Program-made: the position numbers and the translations under genes | Source: Leptospira broomii serovar Hurstbridge str. 5399 | Lineage (GTDB): Bacteria > Spirochaetota > Leptospiria > Leptospirales > Leptospiraceae | DNA: 64,000 nucleotides | Assembly (NCBI RefSeq): GCF_000243715.2 | Contig: NZ_AHMO02000007.1 | Coordinates: 186,001-250,000, forward strand | Reading direction: 5' to 3' | Part shown: piece by piece, positions 11,906 to 19,722 of the stretch | Position numbering within the stretch: position 1 is the first letter of the stretch | Layout: each line of letters opens with the position of its first letter | The notes under the pieces: generated by a model | Seen by the model: the letters and a program-made list of their open reading frames with translations, nothing else | The model's database searches: none | What the model was told of the DNA's origin: nothing

Positions 11906-12963
11906 TAAAGTCCTCCTTTTTTCTTAGCTTTAATAATTAATACTTTGAAGTATTTCTGAGATTCAATTTCTTGCACGGATTCAATTGTAAAACCGGAATC
12001 TTCTAGCCAATCGCTTAAGAGTTCCGGTTCGAAACCTAACCATAGATCTGCAAAATTATCGCGCATAAACTCTTGACTATGTTTTTTCAGATCTACGATT
12101 AAAAAGGTTCCGCCATCTTTGAGAACTCGGTGCACTTCTTTCATCGCCTTAGGCGGATTAGAAATATGATGTAAAACCATCGAAGCTACTACCGCATCAG
12201 AGGAATTCTCTAACTCTCCGGGTAGCATTTCAAGATCTGCCGCAATAAAATTTACTTTTGGATTATTCAGAAAAGTTAGGGTTGCTTCTCGAATCATACT
12301 TTCAGACGAATCAATACCTATAACTTCCTGGCTCTTAGTTAGAAGATATGGTATTAACCCCCCAGGGCCACATCCTAAGTCGAAGGTCCTACACAGCGAG
12401 TCGGGTAATAGCTGAAGAATTTTCTTTCTATAAAGCAGAGGATCTAAGACATCCTGTTGCAGATTTTCCCAATCCTTTGCAACAAAATCAAAATAACGAG
12501 TGGTTTTAAGATCCCTCTGCTTTAATATTTCCTTTGCTTTTTCGATATCCCTTACCGAGTAAGTCAAGTCTCTTTCATGTGACATCAGAATATTGAAAAT
12601 TCGAATTTGGAAATTATTCCCTACTGTCGGATCTTTTACTTTATAATAAACCCATGAGCCTTCTCTCTGAAAATGGAGAAATCCAGCATCGGCCAATATT
12701 TTCAAATGGCGGGAAATTCTAGACTGGCCCATTCCCATAACTTCGGTCACTTCCTGAACATTGAATGGTGCAATCGACAGAACCAATAATAGTCTAATTC
12801 TAGTTTCATCTGAGACCGCTTTTAACGCATTAAGGATCTCCCTAGATGGCGAATTCGCATTATACTGGAAATCAGTTTGAACCGTAAGATCCGCCAATCC
12901 TTTTTCGGCGAGCTGTGAAGCGTTTAAACTTTCCAAATCAAGCATCCCGCTACTTTTACCCAC
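11905..12963 (-). CDS. ArsR-family regulator fused to a SAM-dependent methyltransferase domain (SahR-like)
   Basis: A 352-residue fusion. The N-terminal ArsR-type winged helix (about 40-112) has recognition helix [14 protein letters not shown] at 77-90 and lacks an obvious metal-binding CxC motif. A class I methyltransferase fold (about 160-345) follows, with motif I DLGCGPG at 195-201 and acidic loop GIDSS at 216-220. Proteobacterial SahR, an ArsR-family regulator, controls SAH recycling and methionine genes in response to SAH. Position at the head of an ahcY-metH operon fits that role here. The start is GTG with AGGA upstream. A 16-bp palindrome lies 11 bp before the start. Confidence 0.9.
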   Translation of the reverse strand: MGKSSGMLDLESLNASQLAEKGLADLTVQTDFQYNANSPSREILNALKAVSDETRIRLLLVLSIAPFNVQEVTEVMGMGQSRISRHLKILADAGFLHFQREGSWVYYKVKDPTVGNNFQIRIFNILMSHERDLTYSVRDIEKAKEILKQRDLKTTRYFDFVAKDWENLQQDVLDPLLYRKKILQLLPDSLCRTFDLGCGPGGLIPYLLTKSQEVIGIDSSESMIREATLTFLNNPKVNFIAADLEMLPGELENSSDAVVASMVLHHISNPPKAMKEVHRVLKDGGTFLIVDLKKHSQEFMRDNFADLWLGFEPELLSDWLEDSGFTIESVQEIESQKYFKVLIIKAKKKGGL

Positions 12964-12974
12964 CTTTTCCTGAT

Positions 12975-12990
12975 ATCAAGATATCTTGAT
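12975..12990. promoter_or_regulatory. 16-bp perfect palindrome, candidate operator of the methyl-cycle operon
   Basis: ATCAAGATATCTTGAT is its own reverse complement. It begins 11 bp upstream of the GTG of the ArsR/methyltransferase gene, just beyond its AGGA ribosome-binding site. This placement suits autoregulation by the dimeric winged-helix protein. No second copy was seen in the window. Confidence 0.7.
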
Positions 12991-13044
12991 TTGTTCAAGC
13001 TAAAAAAAATGGTTAATTGGAAAAACGAAGCTCCACTAAGAAAT

Positions 13045-13581
13045 TCATAGAATCGACCATGAAATTGCCCCCCTTGCCAAATAGAATACGGTCGGTTCGA
13101 ACATACTCGCTATCGACATTTGCTTGTGAAAAAAGTCGACCTCTCTATAAAAAATGGAAACTCTCGGTTGGGGAGGCATTTTACCTTTCCAAAATAAAGA
13201 TAAAACTTTCTGCCAAATGAAATTTTGGTCCATTTCAATTAAATAAACGATAAGGAGATTAATTGAAACTCCGTGAGCAAGAGATAAGGTTTTTAATTCT
13301 TGATAATCTTCTTCAAATGGCCGATAACTATAGCGAATTAAATTCAATCCCCTATCCTGAAACGTAACTCGGAGCCGATTTTTACAAAGATCTTCTTTAA
13401 GGTGCAGCGATAATCTGTACTTCGATAACAAGTATTCAAGATATTCGGAAAAGCTGCCGTTCCATCTCAACCAAACCTTTTCCCATATTCGTGCAGGAAT
13501 TAAAACTGTAGATGGGCTATTATGACGTCGCACCGCAATGGTCTGCCTTTGTTCGCCCCGAAATGTAGCTATCGAATGCAT
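13045..13581 (-). CDS. DUF1564 family protein
   Basis: About 178 residues from the ATG at 13581; an upstream TTG at 13629 would add 16 residues, and neither start has a convincing ribosome-binding site. The block running from STVLIPARIW through YLEYLLSKYR to a repeated LIxYRYRPFEEDY-like segment and SLAHGVSINLLIVYLIEMD matches what I know of the Leptospira-restricted DUF1564 family. The family is multicopy in these genomes and its function is unknown; the basic, helix-rich character has led to suggestions of DNA binding. It follows the FecR-domain gene on the same strand. Confidence 0.72.
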   Translation of the reverse strand: MHSIATFRGEQRQTIAVRRHNSPSTVLIPARIWEKVWLRWNGSFSEYLEYLLSKYRLSLHLKEDLCKNRLRVTFQDRGLNLIRYSYRPFEEDYQELKTLSLAHGVSINLLIVYLIEMDQNFIWQKVLSLFWKGKMPPQPRVSIFYREVDFFHKQMSIASMFEPTVFYLARGAISWSIL

Positions 13582-13649
13582 AACGATAACAGGTATTATT
13601 TTATTCTGTTGCGCGAAGAAATTTCTCAAAATCTTTGAATGGAGATTTT

Positions 13650-14399
13650 TTACTCCTGATTTACCTTCGTATTGGCATTATGCAGCAATTCTTGGTTCTT
13701 CAAAATTTGATCTTTAAGCATTTTATAATTTTCATCTTTCATTCTACGAAATTCATCAATAATTTTCATTTTTTCCTTCATAAAAGCTTGCAAAGGTTGT
13801 TTTAATAATCCTGTAGGAGAAATGACTATCTCTTCGTCTGAATGGACGGACGTCGTGTTATTGGAATCAGTCGAAACGCCTACTTCTCCTTCTTTTACAA
13901 AAATACCATTTGGAATATTTGAATCTTCGTGATCAGGATTACTTGCACGTATCTGCTCCGATTCTTCGCCAATAACAAATTGGGTACCACGGACACCTGC
14001 AGTATAGGAAGCTGATGTAATTACAAAGTTTTCCTTTTTCGAACTTTTATCTACTTTCGCGAAAACCTTTCCCGAAACAAGGTCGATCGTTGACTTATTT
14101 TCCTTTGCCGACGATGAAAGTTCCGAAATTTGAATTTTAGTATATGGCGATATCCTGATAACCGAGCTTGACCCGATCTGCAGATCTACTTTACCCCTGA
14201 TCGTTTCAACTTGATCTTGCTTTTTCAGAACTATATTCTTTTTTACTTCGCTTCTTTTGCCATTCTGAATATAAAAAGCCTCGCCGGTGACGAAAAGGAC
14301 CACACTAATTTCCTCGGCCGGCTCGATTGGCGAAATTGCCATTGCTAACCCTATGCAGAAACTCGTAATTAATTGCTGACCAACTGCGCGAACTTTCAT
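13650..14399 (-). CDS. FecR-domain exported protein
   Basis: A 249-residue protein read from the ATG at 14399, which has an AAGG site upstream; an earlier in-frame start at 14441 lacks one. An N-terminal hydrophobic segment (about 9-25) is a signal peptide or anchor. The FecR domain (about 35-140) shows the QVETIRGKVDLQI, GKVFAKV and YTAGVRGTQF elements typical of the family. A charged Met/Lys-rich helical tail (about 195-249) follows. Unlike the FecR protein at 16.3 kb it has no cytoplasmic anti-sigma portion and no adjacent sigma gene, so a cell-wall or ligand-binding role is more likely. Confidence 0.85.
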   Translation of the reverse strand: MKVRAVGQQLITSFCIGLAMAISPIEPAEEISVVLFVTGEAFYIQNGKRSEVKKNIVLKKQDQVETIRGKVDLQIGSSSVIRISPYTKIQISELSSSAKENKSTIDLVSGKVFAKVDKSSKKENFVITSASYTAGVRGTQFVIGEESEQIRASNPDHEDSNIPNGIFVKEGEVGVSTDSNNTTSVHSDEEIVISPTGLLKQPLQAFMKEKMKIIDEFRRMKDENYKMLKDQILKNQELLHNANTKVNQE

Positions 14400-14502
14400 A
14401 TGGATTACCTTCTTAATTTGTTCATTGCAATAAACCCGCACGAAGAGAAGTAAACTTTAAGTTATAATTTTCAAAAAAAATAGCAGTCCATGAAGTATTA
14501 AC

Positions 14503-15591
14503 TCAACAATTTTTTCCCTTTTTGGGTTCGAAAGGAACATGATTTACCGTGTAGGATAAATGATTTTTACGATCAACCGAATGCACACTTTCCCATTTGA
14601 GAGTCCTCTCTTGAGCAGTCACTACACCTATATTATAATTTTCATTAATATGGACCGCATTTTTTCCTTCTCGAATACGCCGGGCGATGAAATCCGCGTG
14701 TTCACGCCATCTCCGACCTAAAATTTCGGAAGATATTTTGATCGAATTCTCAATTCTCAACTTCCCAATTTCTAATATCCCGGAATCGATATCAAACCCT
14801 ATACTATTTCGAGCTGTCAATACCGCTGCTAAAGAAGTTGTTCCAGTCCCGACAAAAGGGTCCAAAACTATATCCCCTTTTATCGATAACATATTCACCA
14901 ATCTGTAAGCAAATTCGAGGGGAAAAGCAGCCGTTCTGTTTCTTGTAGTTGTTCCTACACCTTTTACAATCTGTTTTTCACCTTTAATTTCCCATATATC
15001 GGAAAACCATTTATTCCGTTCTTCCCAAAAAAAAGCACTCTCACGTCGAAGTTCTAATTCCGCCTTCGAGAAAATTCTTTTGCTCCCTTTTCGGAAAATT
15101 AAAATATATTCATGTTCATAAGTTACGTAAGCGCCCACTGGAAACATTCCAGATCCCATAAATTTAGTCGGGGAATTCGTTTGCTTTCGCCATAGAATAT
15201 CGGGAAGACAATTAAAGCCTAGCTTATGACAGGATTGAAGAATTCGAGAATGATTTGAAAATAACTGAAATTCTTGCTTAAAACTACGAGTCGCGTCGCC
15301 AATATTAATAACAAGAATCCCGCCTTCTTTCAATACGCGGAAACTCTCTTTCCAAACTGCATCAAGTTGCAAGTGCATTCTCTCGAAGGCTTCACTCGCT
15401 TTATTTTCCAAGAGAAGTCTCTTTACTTTAACGTCCCATTGCTTAAAGAGGTCGTCCCACATTTGGACCATCGGGTACGGTGGTGAGGTTAAGATTAGAT
15501 TTACGCTCTGATCCTTCACAACTTTCATTCTGCGAGAATCCTTCAGGTGAAAGATATGAGTAGTTTGGGTAGGGGTGATCGGATCAATCAC
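14503..15591 (-). CDS. site-specific DNA methyltransferase, beta-class, probably N4-cytosine
   Basis: A 362-residue amino-methyltransferase. Catalytic motif IV, TSPPY, is at 35-39, and SAM-binding motif I, DPFVGTGTT, is near 240-248. The order IV before I defines the beta class, and SPPY rather than DPPY favours N4-cytosine over N6-adenine. The target-recognition region lies between about 130 and 230. The start is GTG. No restriction endonuclease gene is adjacent on either side, so it may be an orphan epigenetic enzyme or a remnant of a restriction-modification pair. The recognition sequence cannot be inferred. Confidence 0.88.
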   Translation of the reverse strand: MIDPITPTQTTHIFHLKDSRRMKVVKDQSVNLILTSPPYPMVQMWDDLFKQWDVKVKRLLLENKASEAFERMHLQLDAVWKESFRVLKEGGILVINIGDATRSFKQEFQLFSNHSRILQSCHKLGFNCLPDILWRKQTNSPTKFMGSGMFPVGAYVTYEHEYILIFRKGSKRIFSKAELELRRESAFFWEERNKWFSDIWEIKGEKQIVKGVGTTTRNRTAAFPLEFAYRLVNMLSIKGDIVLDPFVGTGTTSLAAVLTARNSIGFDIDSGILEIGKLRIENSIKISSEILGRRWREHADFIARRIREGKNAVHINENYNIGVVTAQERTLKWESVHSVDRKNHLSYTVNHVPFEPKKGKNC

Positions 15592-15709
15592 TTTGTTTTC
15601 TCAAACGTCCACGGATTAAGTTCTATCTTTTGGAAAACGAATCGGGAAAATAAAGAATAAAGAATATCTAAAGAAAGTGAAAATATAGGACCTTCAGCCC
15701 GTTCATTCC

Positions 15710-16270
15710 TCACTTTTTACCATGCATCCTTTCATCGATCACTTTATTTAATAAATCCGCCAATTCCTGAAATTCGTCCCCCTGGCGCAACCTTATTCTT
15801 TCGACAGGTTCTCCGTCTAACAAGGATCTTAAGTTCTTTTTAATATTATAAATCGGTCCTGCCATTTTATGGGAGTAGACGATCACAAATATTGCCGAGA
15901 GAAACAAGTATAAAAGTGAGAATAAAAGGATCCCTCTAAACTGAATGGTGAACATATCTAAACTATGATCGTAATCCGGAAGAGCGATGTCCCGTTCGAC
16001 AAATTTTTCCTTCTCTTCACCATTCACGAACTCGAACCCTTTTTGATAGACTTTAACCGTATCTTCCCGGAGCCGAAAAACGACACCTTTATCATACTTT
16101 GTGGAATGAGTCCAAAAGAGAAATCCTAAGGTGAGAAATAATCCCAGCAGAAAGAGCAAAGAAAAGTTTAGGAAGAATCGTAATTGAAAATCCTTATCTA
16201 TAAGGTAATTAGCAAGGTGTCTCTTATATCTAGAGGGCTTATGAGATGTACTAGGGGTTTCTTCCGGCAT
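15710..16270 (-). CDS. two-helix membrane protein ending in a HAMP domain, no output domain
   Basis: A 186-residue protein from the ATG at 16270, which has AAGGGA upstream. It has a short cytoplasmic N-terminus, transmembrane helix 1 (about 31-53), a periplasmic loop of about 55 residues, helix 2 (about 110-132), and a HAMP domain (about 133-183, with MAGPIYNIKKNL and RQGDEFQELADLLN). It stops right after HAMP, with no kinase, cyclase or chemotaxis module. It is the third gene of a sigma / FecR / HAMP operon, so it may pass a membrane signal to its operon partners. That role is inference. Confidence 0.8.
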   Translation of the reverse strand: MPEETPSTSHKPSRYKRHLANYLIDKDFQLRFFLNFSLLFLLGLFLTLGFLFWTHSTKYDKGVVFRLREDTVKVYQKGFEFVNGEEKEKFVERDIALPDYDHSLDMFTIQFRGILLFSLLYLFLSAIFVIVYSHKMAGPIYNIKKNLRSLLDGEPVERIRLRQGDEFQELADLLNKVIDERMHGKK

Positions 16271-16331
16271 TGCAATTCCCTTCTTAGGTAGCTTCCAGGG
16301 GAAATTACCCCGTGTCAAAAATATTTCTTAT

Positions 16332-17399
16332 TTATCGAACTTGAATCACTTCCTGAACACTATCTCTAGGGATCCGAATTTCCTTTTGGAGCGTCTGAAG
16401 ATATAGAAAATCTCCATCCATATCGATGATGACTCCTTCTAACGAAGTTTTATCAGTCAAAACCACTCTCTCAAATCTCTGGTATTCCTTAAAAAGTTCG
16501 TCTTTTGTCGAAAACGATTTTGTAGTGTCTCGAGGGATCTCTTCAACCTTCAACCGGGTAAATTCCTCGCTTAGCTCAGTTAATTCGGAGGAAGTTAGAA
16601 AGGATCTCTGGAAGCCTTTAGAATTTAGACGAATCCTCTGGCCAGGTTCCAACACCTGCTCACCCTTATCCTCTTCGCTACCTCGGATAGCGGCCACTCT
16701 ACCTTCTAATACTGAAACCTGAGTTCCGAACTCTGCGCTTTCCGTTACAGAAAATTTCGTACCCCTAACTTCAACAATTCCGTTCGGAGTAAGAATTTTA
16801 AAATCCTCTTTTTTAAGATTCTTGTGAATGTGTGCGAGAAGTTTTCCCGAGTGCAATCGAAACGTTTTCTTTTGGCCGTCTACTACTTCGAAGTCAGTCT
16901 CAGGATCTAAAAGTATTGCTTCCCCCTTTGCGACTGAAAGAGAAAGGATTGAATTGCGATCCGTAGAAAGCACTTGCCCTTTCCCCACATTCTCGCCTTC
17001 ATTAAGAGCTAACCGATCATTTGAGCCCGTTGCGGAAAGATAACCTTTGCCGTTTATCTGGACTACAAGAATGGAAGAATCCGCAGGCGTTTGCTTGAAA
17101 GCTTTCCCGCTTCTAAAAAGAAAAAGTAAAGGGGTAATAAGAATGACGGCCGCTGCAAGAAAATACCAGGCTTTATTCCTAAATATTTTTACGTTTGTCG
17201 ATGCCGCCTTTTTATAAATCTCTTCGAAAGAGGAATTTGTTAGAGGCTGATCTCCCCAAGATTTGGCAATAAGAGAATTCAACATATCGATCGACGGAGT
17301 TAAATCATTTGCTCCACCTTCAATCGCTTCCCTTATTCTTTTTTCCAGCTCTTCGTCCATTCTCTCCAACTCTTTCTCTCTAATATCTCTACACATCAT
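16332..17399 (-). CDS. FecR-domain anti-sigma factor
   Basis: A 355-residue membrane protein. A cytoplasmic N-terminal region (about 1-74) is followed by one transmembrane helix (77-96) and a periplasmic FecR domain (about 108-225, with GKLLAHIHKNL and VRGTKFSV). A C-terminal region ends in a small beta-rich segment. The start ATG overlaps the TGA of the ECF sigma gene, the usual sigma/anti-sigma arrangement. It should hold the sigma factor at the membrane and release it on a periplasmic signal. No FecA-type TonB receptor is adjacent, so the signal is unlikely to be the classical ferric-citrate relay. Confidence 0.87.
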   Translation of the reverse strand: MMCRDIREKELERMDEELEKRIREAIEGGANDLTPSIDMLNSLIAKSWGDQPLTNSSFEEIYKKAASTNVKIFRNKAWYFLAAAVILITPLLFLFRSGKAFKQTPADSSILVVQINGKGYLSATGSNDRLALNEGENVGKGQVLSTDRNSILSLSVAKGEAILLDPETDFEVVDGQKKTFRLHSGKLLAHIHKNLKKEDFKILTPNGIVEVRGTKFSVTESAEFGTQVSVLEGRVAAIRGSEEDKGEQVLEPGQRIRLNSKGFQRSFLTSSELTELSEEFTRLKVEEIPRDTTKSFSTKDELFKEYQRFERVVLTDKTSLEGVIIDMDGDFLYLQTLQKEIRIPRDSVQEVIQVR

Positions 17400-17920
17400 G
17401 CTCCGGGAAGTATCTGGCGTTCCTTAGCAATTTCTAAAAGCTTCCCCGTAGCTCGAACCACCAAACGCGAAGCCGTAGCAACGGAAATCCCCATTACTTC
17501 GGCAATGTCCGTTAATGTATAATTTTCAATATTCTTCAAAACGATCGCATATCTCTCGTCCTCTTGAAGCGCACTCAGGCAATCCTTGAGCCTTGCTTCC
17601 AAGTCGGAGAGTTCCGCTTTACGAACAAATGTCGGACCTTCTTCCTGAAAGACTCCCATATCCTCCGTTCCGGCTTCCCGTACGGTGGAAAATTTCTTTG
17701 CATGGTTAATCGAACGATTTCTAGCTATCGTATATAGAAGTTTAAGGGATTGTTCCCGATTGAGATCAGAATCAGCGTACTTCTTAAAGAAGTTAAGGAA
17801 AGTATCCTGCATTAGGTCAGAGGCAACCTCTGGATTTCCCGTATATTTATATAGGAAATCAAAAATTCTCCCGCTGGATTCCCTATAAAGGGTTTCCATA
17901 AAAACTTTCCGGGACTCCAT
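17396..17920 (-). CDS. ECF-type RNA polymerase sigma factor
   Basis: A 174-residue sigma-70-family protein with only regions 2 and 4, as expected for an ECF factor. Region 2 (about 10-75) has the DLMQDTFLNFFKKY and LYTIARNRSINHAKK elements. Region 4 (about 110-165) has LSALQEDERYAIVLKNIENYTLTDIAEVMG-type helix-turn-helix features. It directs RNA polymerase to a small regulon. It is the first gene of an operon with a FecR anti-sigma protein and a HAMP membrane protein. An ECF operon is often autoregulated, but I could not identify the -35/-10 pair upstream. Confidence 0.94.
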   Translation of the reverse strand: MESRKVFMETLYRESSGRIFDFLYKYTGNPEVASDLMQDTFLNFFKKYADSDLNREQSLKLLYTIARNRSINHAKKFSTVREAGTEDMGVFQEEGPTFVRKAELSDLEARLKDCLSALQEDERYAIVLKNIENYTLTDIAEVMGISVATASRLVVRATGKLLEIAKERQILPGA

Positions 17921-18090
17921 TCAGCAATAATCCTAGCTGGAAAACCTAATTCAAGTCATTTCCGACCCCAACAAGCGTTCGCTCCTTTTTCAGATCCCTT
18001 TCACCTCCGGTGTTTTTATGCGTTCAATTTTTTTAACACCTAAGGAAAAAGGTTTTTCCAAGAAGAGGAAGTTTTTCTAAAAAAAATCGC

Positions 18091-18843
18091 CTATGGAATC
18101 TTATTTAAGCTCCAGTCATAATCTTTAAATTTGATAGAAACTCCAGAGGGAATTGCGGAATCGCTATTTTTATTATAAAAGTCGATCAGGCTGCCCCCAT
18201 CCCGAGTGAAATCCTCTTTGAACCAATCAAAGATTTTGCAGAGATAGAGAGTTTTCTCGGGAGAATCGTAATAGTTCCTACTAGGATCTTTCAAAAAAGC
18301 CCTGGAAATCTTGCTCAATTGGTCTTTGACGTGGTCTGATTTGAATGATTCGTTCAAAAGAGGGGGGCATCCCAAGGAAGCACAGTTGATCGCAATATGG
18401 ATTCGAGGTTCCTTAAAATCCTTTCGAAGCTTTACGTGTTCGATCCAGTCTAAGTTCCTACGTTCCCCCAGCAGTTCGAAAAATTCCCGCTTCCACGGAC
18501 TTGAAAGTAGACTTCCGATCTCCTTAATGCTTTTTACAGGAAAATGATCCAAGATCAGTTTTACGGTAAATGCATTGTAGGCGTTTATGAGAAATGTAAG
18601 CTTTTCTGGCTCATTGAATTTAGAATATTCGGCCGGAGTTACCGAACTTAAATTCTTCAGATATGTATCCAGGGATGAAATGTCTTTCTTAAATGCGACA
18701 TAATCTACTAGCCCCTTTCTCACGTGCCTCTTTAGTAAGGCATCCCAGTCAGTATGTTTATGATCGAAAGCAGAGAGACTCGATGGAAGAATAGAAATGA
18801 TCAGCAGAATATAATAAGGTAGAAATCTTTGCACAAATATCAT
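18091..18843 (-). CDS. DUF547 family exported protein
   Basis: A 250-residue protein with a signal peptide (about 1-25, cleavage near LSA) and a DUF547 domain over the rest. Landmarks are LIDYVAF-like GLVDYVAFKKD, FLINAYNAFTVKLI, IHIAINCASLGCPPL and LSKISRAFLKDPSR. The paired cysteines in INCASLGCP and the conserved Asn-Ala-Tyr-Asn element are family hallmarks. The biochemical role is unknown. The start has GAGGA about 8 nt upstream. The promoter region is shared with a divergent small exported protein. Confidence 0.9.
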   Translation of the reverse strand: MIFVQRFLPYYILLIISILPSSLSAFDHKHTDWDALLKRHVRKGLVDYVAFKKDISSLDTYLKNLSSVTPAEYSKFNEPEKLTFLINAYNAFTVKLILDHFPVKSIKEIGSLLSSPWKREFFELLGERRNLDWIEHVKLRKDFKEPRIHIAINCASLGCPPLLNESFKSDHVKDQLSKISRAFLKDPSRNYYDSPEKTLYLCKIFDWFKEDFTRDGGSLIDFYNKNSDSAIPSGVSIKFKDYDWSLNKIP

Positions 18844-18989
18844 CCGGATTTCCTCGTTTTGAAAATAGATCCTTCGGAACTCGAAGAAAACTACTTTCTT
18901 TGAAAAACTCTATGATTCTAGTACGAGAAAATCCACCAAGAAAAAGAGGTTTCGAATAAAATAACCGATATTGTATACGAAGCGACTCG

Positions 18990-19298
18990 ATGACATCCCT
19001 AAACGCAAAATTCGGCTTGTTACTTATTGTAATTCTTCTTCTGGACTTCGAGCAAGTCGGATCTTCCCCTACGAATGTCTTTCCCAAGGAAACACCTGAA
19101 TCAAAACCGCTATTAAGGGTTTTACCTGCCTTCCGAAAGGAAGAATGCGATTGGGCCATCCGCTGGGATATCTGTTTAAAATGCGTTGAAAACGGAATTC
19201 GGTATGCACAGCGAATTCACTTCTTCCCATCGGGGCCTTATCGAGAGCACGGCTGCTATACGGAAGAAAGAGGATTTTTTCTTTTGAAAGAAGATTAA
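18990..19298 (+). CDS. small exported protein of unknown function
   Basis: A 102-residue ORF with a convincing hydrophobic signal segment (about 8-20) and a mature part with four Cys (in EECDW, DICLKC and HGCY) that could form disulfides. An ORF on the opposite strand (18758-19159) overlaps it but runs over the DUF547 signal region and shows no family features, so this strand is preferred. The ribosome-binding site is weak. I do not recognise the family. Confidence 0.55.
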   Translation: MTSLNAKFGLLLIVILLLDFEQVGSSPTNVFPKETPESKPLLRVLPAFRKEECDWAIRWDICLKCVENGIRYAQRIHFFPSGPYREHGCYTEERGFFLLKED

Positions 19299-19369
19299 GA
19301 GGTATATGTGAAAGAGATGAAATACCCAGAACCCTTCGTGGGAAGGGCCCTAGATATTTGAAATAAAAC

Positions 19370-19648
19370 TTATTTCTTACAGACTGCGAGGGCTTGGATA
19401 TCCTTCGCTGACTTAAGACAACTTAATTCATACTTACCCGACATACACTCTTTGAGCAACATAGGGGCAAGAGAAGGACGCAGTGAATTTAATTTTTCGA
19501 TTTCTTCAGTCGATTTACCTTCGGTAAGATTCTTGAATAAGTCGTTCACTACGGGTTCGCATTCCGCTTGGCTAACCTTCGGGCCACCACAGGAAGCAAG
19601 TACTGCGAGGACAAGCGCGGGGAAAATAACGAAGGATAGTTTTTTCAT
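19370..19648 (-). CDS. small lipoprotein (TIGR04454-like)
   Basis: A 92-residue protein with a lipoprotein signal peptide: basic MKK start, hydrophobic core, and a lipobox ending LASC with Cys20 as the lipidated residue. The mature part has three further Cys and the pattern ECEPVVNDLFKNL ... LKECMSGKYELSCLKSA, which I associate with a Leptospira-specific small lipoprotein family. It is probably anchored in the inner or outer membrane. Function is unknown. The gene stands alone, downstream of the GH5 gene on the same strand. Confidence 0.82.
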   Translation of the reverse strand: MKKLSFVIFPALVLAVLASCGGPKVSQAECEPVVNDLFKNLTEGKSTEEIEKLNSLRPSLAPMLLKECMSGKYELSCLKSAKDIQALAVCKK

Positions 19649-19722
19649 GTAAAACCTCTGCTTTTGGTTCTTTTAAGTAGTTTAAACTTCGCCATTTTAC
19701 CGCCTCCCTTCCTTCTGGAAAG

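Noticed and set aside
12964..13044. Search for a cobalamin or SAM riboswitch ahead of the metH operon
   Set aside because: The leader is too short and the palindrome accounts for the visible signal.
18758..19159. 133-residue ORF on the minus strand
   Set aside because: It overlaps the DUF547 signal region and the small exported protein on the plus strand and has no start signal or family features.
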